Notes: generated from the sequence alone by a model not told the origin. A DNA stretch of 64,000 bases from Kribbella sp. VKM Ac-2568 (GCF_004345365.1 NZ_SLVF01000004.1:62001-126000), one strand, 5' to 3'. Shown: positions 17,133 through 25,368, numbered from the stretch's first letter. Translations and numbers: made by a program.

Positions 17133-18794
17133 ATGTTCGACATGGATGTAGCCGACCTCGATGCCGCCGAGACCCTCGCCGCGGCGGCACGGTTGCATGC
17201 CATGCAGCGCCAGGTTGATGCTCAACTGCTCCAGCTCGCCGCGCACTACGCTGACCTGTTCCCGGGGACGTCGATGATTCCCGGCGACGAGACGATCCCC
17301 GGAAGCGAACGTCACAAGGTGTACGGCGGTCCCGGCTGCCCAAGTATCGCCGAATTCGCTCCCGCCGAGTTCGGCGCCGTGACCGGTCGATCAGCAGCAG
17401 CCTCAGCCCGGTTCATCGGTCAGGCGCTCTCCCTGCGACACCGTCTCCCGAAGGTCTGGGAAGAAGTGCAGTCCGACCGGGCAACACCCTGGAAGGCATG
17501 TCAGGTCGCAACCGCCTGCGTGACGCTCTCGATGGAAGCCGCGGCGATCGTCGACCGGCGAGTGGCCGGCATCATCGACTCGGTCACGCCGTACCGACTG
17601 AGCCTCATCGTCAAAGCCGCTACCTGGCAGGCCGATCCGGAAGCCGCCCGCAAAGCAGCCGAGGAGAAGGCCCGGGAGCGTGGCGTGTGGACCGGCCGAA
17701 CAGACGACCACGGCACCACTACCCTCTTCGTCCGCGCAGCAACGGGTGACGTGATCCGCCTGGACGCGACCCTCACCCAGCTCGCCGACGCACTCGCCGC
17801 CCTCGGCGACACCTCTCCCTTGGACCGTCGCCGAGCCAAGGCAATCGGCATCCTCGCCGACCCCAAACTCGCCCACCAGTTGCTGGATGTAGCCCACGTC
17901 CTCACCAAGACCAACCCCATACCGACCACAACGGCAGCGCCCGAACCCGACCAGGCATCCGACGCGAACCACGGCGGTGAGGTTGCGAAGCGGAGCGACT
18001 ACGCCGGTGCCCGGCACGATGCCAACCTGAGCTCACCCCAGCCGATCGCGTCCGCCAGCCACACCTCCGACGCGAACCGCGCGGACGATGACGCACCTTC
18101 GGCCGCAAGCGGTGCCAAAGATGCGGGTCCAGTAAGGACGGCCGAGCCTGCAGAGGCCAAGCAGGGAGATCGGCCCGAGCAGTCCGAGCGACCCGAGCAG
18201 TCCGAGCGGCCCGAGCAGGAATGGCGAATGTTGGCCGAGAAGGTGGCAGCGATCAGACAAGCGGCGTACGCCGCCGGCTCTGCTGGCGCAGACCTTCGCA
18301 AACCCGGGCGGACAAACCTCTATGTGCACGTGGCCGGCGAGACTCTGTTCGCGGGCGAAGGCGTCGCGCGAGTCGAAGGGTTCGGCCCGGTGCTCGCGGC
18401 CCGGTTGAGCGAACTACTCGGACACGACCAGATCGTCCTGCGTCCAGTCATCGATCTGAACGACAAGGTCAGTGTCGACGCTTACGAGATCCCCGACCGG
18501 ATCCGCGAACGGATAAAGCTCATGCATCCCGTAGAGCAGTTCCCCTTCGGCACAGGCGACACCACCTACAGCACCGACATCGACCACATACACCCCTTCA
18601 ACCCAACCGGCCCACCAGGCCAAACCAGCACAACCAACCTCGCACCCCTGCGGCGCTACAGCCACCGGGTCAAAACCCACGGCCTCTGGAAAGTCCGCCA
18701 CCTCAACGACAACGCCCTCGAATGGATCACCCCCCACGGCTACAAATTCCTCGTAGACCACACCGGCACCCACCCCCACCCCAGCCCCGACTAA
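17133..18794 (+). CDS. DUF222 / 13E12-repeat family HNH endonuclease
   Basis: A 553-residue member of the multi-copy actinobacterial 13E12 family: an N-terminal helical DUF222 domain followed by a C-terminal HNH nuclease. It begins DMDVADLDAAETLAAAARLHAM. The HNH site is read as TDIDHIHPFNP, NLAPLRRYSHR and KTHGLWKV; here Arg-Arg-Tyr-Ser replaces the usual Cys-Arg-Arg-His. The middle (about 280-370) is an acidic, low-complexity linker with an 18-base tandem repeat coding PEQSER. ATG 17133 is preferred because a -10 lies seven bases upstream. The family's role is unknown; mobility by copying has been suggested because of its high copy number. Confidence 0.85.
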   Translation: MFDMDVADLDAAETLAAAARLHAMQRQVDAQLLQLAAHYADLFPGTSMIPGDETIPGSERHKVYGGPGCPSIAEFAPAEFGAVTGRSAAASARFIGQALSLRHRLPKVWEEVQSDRATPWKACQVATACVTLSMEAAAIVDRRVAGIIDSVTPYRLSLIVKAATWQADPEAARKAAEEKARERGVWTGRTDDHGTTTLFVRAATGDVIRLDATLTQLADALAALGDTSPLDRRRAKAIGILADPKLAHQLLDVAHVLTKTNPIPTTTAAPEPDQASDANHGGEVAKRSDYAGARHDANLSSPQPIASASHTSDANRADDDAPSAASGAKDAGPVRTAEPAEAKQGDRPEQSERPEQSERPEQEWRMLAEKVAAIRQAAYAAGSAGADLRKPGRTNLYVHVAGETLFAGEGVARVEGFGPVLAARLSELLGHDQIVLRPVIDLNDKVSVDAYEIPDRIRERIKLMHPVEQFPFGTGDTTYSTDIDHIHPFNPTGPPGQTSTTNLAPLRRYSHRVKTHGLWKVRHLNDNALEWITPHGYKFLVDHTGTHPHPSPD

Positions 18795-19117
18795 CTCCGC
18801 ACCAACCGCGACTACCGCGCCCACGCCGCTCCTCCACTTGCGGCAGTGCGGCGTCCAGAGGCTGAGAGCCAGCTGTCCGCGATCGTCGACCCGACTCAGG
18901 TGAGTCGGCAAGGAGGGTACCGACGTCGCCGGGAGCGAGGTTGGAACGCTGCGCTGGGAGCAGGCGTTGTCCGAGCCGTGCACAATCTCCCTCGGATCGG
19001 CAGCGGCGATGGCTCGCGGACATGGGAGCATGTCGTGCCGAGTTGTGGTCGGCGCCGCTCTGATGGCGGCGTCGTGATGTCGGCAACGATCGAATGCCGG
19101 GTTGCTAGGGGTTGCCA
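18795..19117. other. Intergenic stretch with a short palindrome
   Basis: No gene is seen in 323 bases. CCGACTCA-GG-TGAGTCGG at 18891-18908 is a perfect 8-bp inverted repeat with a two-base centre and could be an operator for the methyltransferase gene. AGGGG at 19107-19111 is the ribosome binding site of that gene. Confidence 0.4.
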
Positions 19118-19726
19118 GTGTCTGTGGATGATGTGCGGGATGCTTATGGCCGACGGGCGGTTGAATACGCCGACCTGTTCGCCTCGACGGAGGCGATGCA
19201 CGAACTCGACCGCAAGCTGGTGTCCCAGTGGGCCGGCGGGATCACGGGCCGCATCATCGACGCCGGGTGCGGGCCTGGGCAGTGGACTGACTTTCTGAGC
19301 GGCCAGGGCTGTGACGTCGAGGGTGTCGATCTTGTGCCGCGCTTCGTGGACATCGCCCGATCGCGGTTTCCCGCTGTCTCCTACCGCGTTGCGGAGCTGC
19401 AGAACCTTGGCGTGCCCGATCGCTCGTTGGCGGGGATTCTGTCGTGGTACTCGATCATCCACACCGAGCCTGACGACGTGCCCCGCATCCTCGGCGAGTT
19501 CGCACGTTGCCTGTGCGACGGTGGCAGTTTGCTTCTCGGCATGTTCGAAGGCGCGCAGGTTGAGCCGTTCTCGCATGCCGTGACGACCGCCTACTTCTGG
19601 TCGATCGAAGAGATGTCACAGCGGCTGGCGGAATCGGGCTTTCAGGTCGAAGCGACGGAGAGCCGCGCTGACGGGAAACGACCCCATGCCGCCATCGTCG
19701 CGCGGCGTGTGCCTGTCGATCGATAG
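19118..19726 (+). CDS. Class I SAM-dependent methyltransferase
   Basis: A 202-residue Methyltransf_11/25-type protein. Motif I is GRIIDAGCGPGQWTDFL, followed by the acidic loop GCDVEGVDLVPRFVDIAR, and motif IV is LAGILSWYSIIHTEPDD. The C-terminal part ends KRPHAAIVARR. GTG 19118 is chosen because AGGGG ends six bases before it, whereas TTG 19112 would abut the ribosome binding site. The substrate is unknown. Neighbours are unrelated in strand and function. It lies at the edge of the ATP-grasp/MetRS-like cassette but faces its convergent 3' end. Confidence 0.85.
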   Translation: MSVDDVRDAYGRRAVEYADLFASTEAMHELDRKLVSQWAGGITGRIIDAGCGPGQWTDFLSGQGCDVEGVDLVPRFVDIARSRFPAVSYRVAELQNLGVPDRSLAGILSWYSIIHTEPDDVPRILGEFARCLCDGGSLLLGMFEGAQVEPFSHAVTTAYFWSIEEMSQRLAESGFQVEATESRADGKRPHAAIVARRVPVDR

Positions 19727-19898
19727 CGGGCGGGAGCGGTCGCTCTATCCGCGCCGGCAACCTTGCGAGTCATCCCAATGGGAGTCGATAAGAGTGCTCA
19801 TGGCCGTACGAGACAAACCCAAGGCGCTGCAGGATCGGAGAGCTCGTGGTGGTGCGGCCCTGGGTGAGCGCCATCGTGCCGGTGGAGCTGAGACGTGG

Positions 19899-20270
19899 TC
19901 AGCCGGTGAGGGATTCGGGGGGTGGTGGTGCTAGGGCGGGGTCTACTTCTTCTATGACGGAGATGCCGGAGGAGCCGTCCAGGCGGCGCCAGTTTTCGGT
20001 GAGGGTCAGGGTGCCGTCGTCGGTGTAGCCGGGGATGCTGAGAACTCGGCCGGCTGTTACGCCGCCGTCGGTGGCCAGTTGGCAGTAGCTGGCGTCGATG
20101 GTGCCGTCGGCGTCGCAAGTGCCTACCAGGCGGCCGAAGTGGAGCCTTCCGCCGCCGAACTCGGCCCAGATCAGCTTGCCGTTCTGGTGGTAGCGGCCGG
20201 TCGGCGCGCCGGGCGGATTGCCGACCGGGCGGAAGATGCGGCCGTCGTAGTTGGGGGTTTCCACGGTCAC
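19899..20270 (-). CDS. Conserved hypothetical protein coupled to the MetRS-like gene
   Basis: A 123-residue beta-rich protein: NYDGRIFRPVGN at the start, then GRYHQNGKLIWAEFGGG, GRLVGTCDADG, ASYCQLATDGG and LTLTENWRRLDG. Similar small actinobacterial proteins are sometimes labelled N-acetylglutamate synthase, but I see no GNAT motif, so that label is not supported. Its GTG start overlaps the TGA of the MetRS-like gene in GTGA, and GGAAGG lies just upstream. It is therefore the third, translationally coupled gene of the ATP-grasp/MetRS-like operon and may act with those enzymes. The C-terminus is Pro-rich. Confidence 0.75.
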   Translation of the reverse strand: MTVETPNYDGRIFRPVGNPPGAPTGRYHQNGKLIWAEFGGGRLHFGRLVGTCDADGTIDASYCQLATDGGVTAGRVLSIPGYTDDGTLTLTENWRRLDGSSGISVIEEVDPALAPPPPESLTG

Positions 20271-21646
20271 CTTCCGGTCAGGATCTGGAGGAGCATCTCC
20301 GCGCCGGGCGCACTCGCGGCCATGCCTGTCAGCACCGCTCGTACTGCGAGCGCCGGGTCGAAGCCGCGCGGCTTCAACGCGGCGACCCCGCGGGTCACGT
20401 CGGCCTCGGCCATCGTCGGCGGCATCGTGCCGTCGTGCGCCACCTCGCCGACATTGTTGCCACGGGCACCATCCAGCAGCGGACGCACGTAGGCCTCGAA
20501 CTCGCGGTACGACGAGAGCGTGAAGTCACTGGCGAATCGGTCCGGCCGGTCCCAGGCGAGGTAGAGGCGGACGATGTCGACGTCCTCCTGGTCGAGGAAG
20601 TCGTTCGCCCAGATCGCATGGTTGCGGCTGGTCGAGAACTTCTCTCCGTCGAGCGTGTAGAACTCGTTGACCTGCGCGCCACCGATTGCCTCGGGCGGAA
20701 CCCCCGCGGCCAGGTAGACGGCCGGCCAGAACAACGCGAAGTAGAACCCGTTGTCGATCCCGTTGAAGTGCCAGAGTCCGGCAACTTCGGACCACGCTTC
20801 GGTCGTGTCCTCCAGCCCGAGCGACCCGGGCTTGAGCGACTCCGCAACGCCGTACAGGTTGCTCAGGCCGACCTCGGCGTAGACCTCGAGCCGCAGACCC
20901 GAGTGCGGCCCGGTGCCGGCGAGTCCCCAGTTGGTGGGATACGCGATCGGGACGTCGGGGAGCCGGTTCTCCAGGTAGTGCGTGACGATCTGGCGAGCGC
21001 GGTCCGACAGTTCGGCGCGCAGCCAGACCTCGATCAGTTCCTCGCGGTAGTCCTCCATCGGCAGTACCGGCACGGTCGCCGCGAAGGGCCGGGGTTCGCC
21101 GCCGCAGCGGTTGCAGTGTGGGTCGATCAGGTTCTCGGCCGAGGTGTAACCGCCGCAGCCCTCGCAACCACCTCCCGCGGCCTCCGAGCCGCACCACGCG
21201 CACTTGCCCACGACGTACGACTGGTGCAGGGTGCGGTCGCAGTCCGCGCAGGCGAGCAGGGTGAGCTCGCGCATCGGGAAGCACCCGGCGGTGGTGAGAT
21301 CGGCGGCGAGGGTGGTGACACCGCGCTGGTACTCCGGACTCTGCGGATCGAGGAACACGTCGTACTGGATCCTGGCGGCATCCAGCGCGGTGACGATCTC
21401 CTCGCGGAACGAGGCGGCCAGTTTCTCGACGTCGACGCCTTCCTTCTCGGCCCGCGTCAGCACCCAGTTCTGGTGTACGTCGAACCCGGCGGTCGTGACG
21501 ACGCGTTCACCGCGGGCGCGAGCGGCCCGGGCGGCGATGTCGGCGGCCAGGTAGGGACCGGAGAGGTGGCCGACATGCATCGGCCCGTTGGCGGTGGCGG
21601 GGGGAACGATGACAACGGTGACGCCGGTGGCGGTCGTGGTGGTCAT
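20267..21646 (-). CDS. MetRS-like class I synthetase with shortened C-terminal domain
   Basis: A 459-residue methionyl-tRNA synthetase homologue. HVGH at 24-27 replaces HIGH and KFSTS at 336-340 replaces KMSKS. The connective domain keeps four CxxC pairs (133-136, 149-152, 161-164, 178-181), enough for two zinc knuckles. Only about 119 residues follow KFSTS, against about 215 in the housekeeping MetG at 934-2505, so the anticodon-binding bundle is reduced. Stand-alone synthetase-like proteins such as MshC use aminoacyl-adenylates to form amides, and an amide-ligase role here is inference. ATG 21646 has AGGAG about ten bases upstream. It follows the ATP-grasp gene and is coupled to the next gene by GTGA. 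Confidence 0.85.
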   Translation of the reverse strand: MTTTTATGVTVVIVPPATANGPMHVGHLSGPYLAADIAARAARARGERVVTTAGFDVHQNWVLTRAEKEGVDVEKLAASFREEIVTALDAARIQYDVFLDPQSPEYQRGVTTLAADLTTAGCFPMRELTLLACADCDRTLHQSYVVGKCAWCGSEAAGGGCEGCGGYTSAENLIDPHCNRCGGEPRPFAATVPVLPMEDYREELIEVWLRAELSDRARQIVTHYLENRLPDVPIAYPTNWGLAGTGPHSGLRLEVYAEVGLSNLYGVAESLKPGSLGLEDTTEAWSEVAGLWHFNGIDNGFYFALFWPAVYLAAGVPPEAIGGAQVNEFYTLDGEKFSTSRNHAIWANDFLDQEDVDIVRLYLAWDRPDRFASDFTLSSYREFEAYVRPLLDGARGNNVGEVAHDGTMPPTMAEADVTRGVAALKPRGFDPALAVRAVLTGMAASAPGAEMLLQILTGR

Positions 21647-21772
21647 GCGAGGCGGCTCCTGCCCGAGCGGCGATAACGGTCGGTGGACATGCGCCGACCC
21701 GGTGACGCTTGCCACCGGATCGGTCGCAGTCCGCGACGTTACTCCTCCGCCGGAACCCTCCGCCAGACGGAA

Positions 21773-21823
21773 AACCCTTGCAAACAAGGGGTTCTCATCC
21801 CGCTGGTGTAAACGAACGTTTGA
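21773..21823 (-). promoter_or_regulatory. Regulatory region before the MetRS-like gene
   Basis: Between the ATP-grasp stop and the MetRS-like start lies TAAACGAACGTTTGA at 21809-21823, a near-palindrome. It shares the AAACG/CGTTT core with the perfect palindrome at 23313-23324. An imperfect hairpin AACCCTTG-CAAA-CAAGGGGTT follows at 21773-21793. It may be a second operator for the same regulator together with an attenuator or terminator-like hairpin. Confidence 0.4.
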
Positions 21824-21827
21824 AGGC

Positions 21828-23150
21828 TCACAGCTGGTAGAAACAGCAGGTGGCGGTGGCCCCGGTGGCCATGTTGACAACGCCTCCGTCGAGCTCCTGG
21901 GAGCCGCGGATCAGGAAGCCGCCGAGCCCGCCGGAAACCAGGAACGCGCCCCAGGTGAGCAGCCACTGCTCGCTGCCGTCGTCGGTCAGGAACTCCTCCG
22001 GCACCGGCCGGATCCGGCGCTGCAAGACCCACGGGTTGTCCATCGCCTCGGCCAGCCGGGCGGCCCAGGTGGCCTCGTCGGTCTGCCAGCCCAGCAGTAC
22101 GCCGTCGCCACCGTGCAGGGCGGTCGGCTTGAGCACCAGCTCCTCGCGGTTCGCGATGGCGTGCTCGAGCAGATCCACCTGCTGCCCGTCCACAGTGACC
22201 GGGCCGCTGCGCACCATCCGGGTCCACGGCAGGATCCGGTCCAGAGCAGCGAGTTCGTCCGCGGGGTAGCGGCCGCGGTACGCCTCGTCCGACAGCAGCG
22301 CGAGCGATCCCTTGCTGCCGTAGAGCTCGGCGTCCAGCGGCGTGAAGATCGAGACGTGCCCCCGCTCGGAGGCCTGCAGTACCGGCTCCAGCATCTCGAC
22401 CGCGCCGGGCTTCAGCACGTCCTCGATCATGAACAGCCGGAACACCACGTCGATCGCGCGGTCGCCCAGCCAGATCCGGTCGTCGCGGTACTCGAGCGCG
22501 TCGACCGGGCAGGGCAGCGCGTCGATCCCCAGCGGGGCGAGCATCTCCGCGCTCTTGTGCAGTTGGCGTTCGAGGTCCGGGTAGCTGTCCGGGAAGTCGG
22601 CGATCGCCATCACCGGCCGTACGCCGGTCGGCACCTTCGCCTCGGTCAGGATGGTCCGGACGACGTCCTCCATCGTCTCGGCGTTGGTCAACTGGTTCGC
22701 CGCCACGAACTCGGCGATGAACGGGTGCTCGAGCATCGCCGCGTTCAGCACCGGGTTGTCGACACCGCCGACGGTGCTGCCCATGTTGATCTCGAGCAGG
22801 TGGAAGCCCTGCTCGTCGCGGTACATGTCCGCGCGGCCCATCCGGCTGGGCGCCGGCCCGCGGCCGCGGGAGACGGCCTGGACCTGCGGCTCGGTCAGCC
22901 CGACGTACCGGGCGAACTCGGCGAGGTCGCCGCCGAAGACGCGCTCGGGCAGCCGGGTCAGAGCGGAGTGCAGCAGGTCGAGATCGGCCTTGAGCTGCCG
23001 GTACTCGGTCGCGCCGAGGAAGGCTGGGCGGCTCAGGCATCGGCCGAGAAAGGTGGTCGCATCGAGCTTCGGTGCGGCCGCCGAGAGGATCGCACTGGCT
23101 TTTGGCCCGCGTTCGGCAGCAGCGGCGAGGTAGTCGTCCGTCAGTGACAT
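21828..23150 (-). CDS. ATP-grasp ligase, circularly permuted / glutathionylspermidine-synthase-like
   Basis: A 440-residue protein whose pieces match circularly permuted ATP-grasp enzymes: GFHLLEINMGSTVGG near residue 120 (metal-binding Glu/Asn), RDDRIWLGDRAIDVVFR, then LVLKPTALHGGDGVLLGW near 320 (Lys and Gly-rich ATP lid), WVLQRRIRPVPEEFL and GGFLIRGSQ. Such enzymes make amide or peptide bonds through acyl-phosphates. The substrate is unknown. ATG 23150 follows AGGAGCTCCT, a palindrome containing the ribosome binding site. It is the first gene of a minus-strand set with the MetRS-like gene, divergent from the OtrA-like gene. The combination suggests a small-molecule pathway. Confidence 0.8.
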   Translation of the reverse strand: MSLTDDYLAAAAERGPKASAILSAAAPKLDATTFLGRCLSRPAFLGATEYRQLKADLDLLHSALTRLPERVFGGDLAEFARYVGLTEPQVQAVSRGRGPAPSRMGRADMYRDEQGFHLLEINMGSTVGGVDNPVLNAAMLEHPFIAEFVAANQLTNAETMEDVVRTILTEAKVPTGVRPVMAIADFPDSYPDLERQLHKSAEMLAPLGIDALPCPVDALEYRDDRIWLGDRAIDVVFRLFMIEDVLKPGAVEMLEPVLQASERGHVSIFTPLDAELYGSKGSLALLSDEAYRGRYPADELAALDRILPWTRMVRSGPVTVDGQQVDLLEHAIANREELVLKPTALHGGDGVLLGWQTDEATWAARLAEAMDNPWVLQRRIRPVPEEFLTDDGSEQWLLTWGAFLVSGGLGGFLIRGSQELDGGVVNMATGATATCCFYQL

Positions 23151-23271
23151 AGGAGCTCCTTGTTTCTCCCCACGGCGCCCGGAATCCCTTGTTCCGCGAA
23201 GTTTTCGAGCAAGACCTGGGCCGCCGTGGGGCGCAGGCTACTGGGCGGGCGGACGCCGTTGGAAGGGGTGG

Positions 23272-23324
23272 ATAAAAACAGGTGCGTCCGGTAATGAACC
23301 GCATTACCATCAACAAACGTTTGT
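23272..23324. promoter_or_regulatory. Divergent promoter region with two palindromes
   Basis: GGTAATG-N5-CATTACC at 23290-23308 and the 12-bp palindrome ACAAACGTTTGT at 23313-23324 lie between the ATP-grasp gene (minus) and the OtrA-like gene (plus). TACCAT at 23305-23310 could be the plus-strand -10. An AT-rich ATAAAAACA run at 23272-23280 just before a poor -35 recalls WhiB7-type promoters, which is inference. The palindromes look like operators for a dimeric repressor. Confidence 0.5.
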
Positions 23325-23354
23325 CCCGCGAGAGCCAGTGAGAGGGAGTTCCAG

Positions 23355-23453
23355 ATGCGCCGGGTGTCGATCTACGCCATCACTCCTGATCGCTGCGACG
23401 CACCCGCGAGGACCTTTGAACACCCTGACGATGGGCATCTTGGCGCATGTTGA
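23355..23453 (+). CDS. Leader peptide overlapping the OtrA-like gene
   Basis: A 32-residue frame MRRVSIYAITPDRC... starts at ATG 23355 with an excellent GAGGGAG ribosome binding site six bases upstream. It ends at TGA 23451-23453, inside the first codons of the resistance-type GTPase but in another frame. The downstream gene itself starts at a weak TTG. Ribosomes stalling on or terminating the leader would change access to that start. tet(M) and several other ribosome-protection genes are controlled through leader peptides, and the same logic is likely here by inference. Confidence 0.55.
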   Translation: MRRVSIYAITPDRCDAPARTFEHPDDGHLGAC

Positions 23454-25329
23454 CGCCGGCAAGACCAGTCTGACCGAACGCCTGCTGCACGCGGCCGGTG
23501 TGATCGACCACGTCGGCAGCGTGGACGACGGCAGCACCCGCACCGACTCGATGGACCTCGAGCGCCGGCGCGGCATCACGATCCGCTCGGCGGTCGTCTC
23601 CTTCGAACTCGGCGACCTGACCGTGAACCTGATCGACACCCCGGGCCACTCCGACTTCATCGCCGAGGTCGAGCGCGCGCTGTCCGTCCTGGACGGCGCC
23701 GTGCTGGTGATCTCGGCGGTCGAGGGCGTCCAGGTGCAGACCCGGCTCCTGATGCGCACGCTGAGCCGGCTGCGCATCCCGACGCTGCTGTTCGTGAACA
23801 AGACCGACCGGATGGGCGCCAGGTACGACGACCTGCTCGCCGACATCAGGCGGCTCCTCACACCGAGCGCGGCGCCGCTGTCGACCGTGAGCGACCTCGG
23901 GACTCGTGCCGCCCGGAGTCATCCTGTTCCGTTGGACAGCCTCGGGGAACTGCTTGCCGACCACAACGACACCTTCCTGGCGCGGTATCTTGACGGCACG
24001 TTGGCCTCGGAGGACTACCCGTGCGAGCTCGCCCGGCAGGTGGGGGAGTGCCTCGCCCATCCGGTGTACTTCGGCTCGGCGATGACCGGTGACGGTGTTC
24101 CCGAGTTGATCGAGGGCATCCGCCAGTGGTTGCCGCGAGCAACGGGCTCTCCGGCGGATCTGTTGCAGGGCACGGTGTTCAAGGTCGAACGCGGTCCGGC
24201 CGGGGAGAAGATCGCCTCCGCTCGGGTCTTCGCGGGCACCCTGCGCTCGCGCGAGTACGTCGACCTGCGACGCGGCGGAACGTCGTACACCGCGAAGCCG
24301 ACGTCTGTGCGGGTCTTCGAGCGCGGCGGGACGATCCCGGTCGACGCGGCGGAGGCCGGGCGGATCGTGGCGCTGCGCGGTCTGAAAGAGATCCAGATCG
24401 GCGATCAGCTCGGTCGTCCGGTGGAGCGAGCCGGGCAGCTCTTCTCCCCACCGACGCTGGAGACCGTCGTCGAGTCGGCCGACCGCACAAAGTTGTACGT
24501 CGCGCTGCAGCAACTCGCCGAGCAGGATCCGCTGATCCAGGTCCGCAAGAACCCGGTCGGTCAGGAGATCTCGGTCCACCTGTACGGCGAGGTCCAGAAG
24601 GAGGTGATCGCGTCGCTGCTGGAGACGGAGTACGGGCTGTCTGTCACCTTCGCCGAGACGCAGCCGATCCACATCGAGCGACCGGTCGGCGTTGGTACTG
24701 CGGTGCGCATGATCGGCGAACCGGACAACCTCTGGTACGCGGGAGTCGGCTTCCGCGTCTCACCCGGTGGTCCTGGGATCGACTACCGGCTGGAGGTGGA
24801 ACTCGGCGGACTGCCGAGGGCGTTCCACACGGCGATCGAGGAGACCGCCCGGCAATGCCTGCAGCAAGGTCTGTACGGCTGGGAGGTCCCGGACTGCAGG
24901 GTGGACCTCATCCACACGCGGTACATCGCTCCGATGACCGTGGCCGCGGACTTCCGGCGGCTGGTTCCGCTGGTCCTGATGCAGGCGCTGCAGGAAGCCG
25001 GGACGCGAGTGTGCGAGCCGGTCAACCGCTTCGAGCTCGAGGTGCCGCCCGACGCGGTCGCTCCGGTGCTGGCGAAGCTCGCGGAGTCCCTGGCCACGGT
25101 CGAGGACACCACCGTCGCCCCGGACCAGGCACACCTGACCGGCCTCATCCCAGCCGGCCGCCTGCACGCCTTCGAGTCCCACCTCCCCGGCCTCACCCAC
25201 GGCGAAGGCGTCCTCCTCACCACCTTCGAAGGCTTCCACCCCGTCCCCGGCCCCCCACCCCACCACCCCCGAACCGACGGCAACCCCCTCAACCAGAAGC
25301 AATACCTCCTCCACCTCAACCAGACCTAG
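23416..25329 (+). CDS. TetM/OtrA-like ribosomal protection GTPase
   Basis: An EF-G-like GTPase of 637 residues. After TTG 23416 the protein begins NTLTMGILAHVDAGKTSLTE (G1), then TDSMDLERRRGITIRSAVV (G2), LIDTPGHSDF (G3) and LLFVNKTDR (G4). C-terminal EF-G domains IV-V and a PVPGPPP-containing tail follow. The sequence is much closer to Streptomyces OtrA than to true EF-G. These proteins bind the ribosome and release tetracyclines. In producers they protect the cell. The start could be further upstream, but the upstream in-frame codons lack a ribosome binding site. It is divergent from the ATP-grasp/MetRS-like operon and shares its control region. Confidence 0.88.
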   Translation: MNTLTMGILAHVDAGKTSLTERLLHAAGVIDHVGSVDDGSTRTDSMDLERRRGITIRSAVVSFELGDLTVNLIDTPGHSDFIAEVERALSVLDGAVLVISAVEGVQVQTRLLMRTLSRLRIPTLLFVNKTDRMGARYDDLLADIRRLLTPSAAPLSTVSDLGTRAARSHPVPLDSLGELLADHNDTFLARYLDGTLASEDYPCELARQVGECLAHPVYFGSAMTGDGVPELIEGIRQWLPRATGSPADLLQGTVFKVERGPAGEKIASARVFAGTLRSREYVDLRRGGTSYTAKPTSVRVFERGGTIPVDAAEAGRIVALRGLKEIQIGDQLGRPVERAGQLFSPPTLETVVESADRTKLYVALQQLAEQDPLIQVRKNPVGQEISVHLYGEVQKEVIASLLETEYGLSVTFAETQPIHIERPVGVGTAVRMIGEPDNLWYAGVGFRVSPGGPGIDYRLEVELGGLPRAFHTAIEETARQCLQQGLYGWEVPDCRVDLIHTRYIAPMTVAADFRRLVPLVLMQALQEAGTRVCEPVNRFELEVPPDAVAPVLAKLAESLATVEDTTVAPDQAHLTGLIPAGRLHAFESHLPGLTHGEGVLLTTFEGFHPVPGPPPHHPRTDGNPLNQKQYLLHLNQT

Positions 25330-25368
25330 TCGGAGTTGTTACCGGGGCTCAACTAGGCTGGGCGAGTT

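Noticed and set aside
19899..20270. N-acetylglutamate synthase as product name for the small coupled protein
   Set aside because: Similar proteins may carry that label, but there is no acetyl-CoA-binding motif in the 123 residues.
23338..23415. An upstream GTG start for the OtrA-like GTPase
   Set aside because: The 26 extra residues do not resemble the conserved N-terminus of the family, which begins right at the TTG, and the good ribosome binding site there belongs to the leader peptide in another frame.
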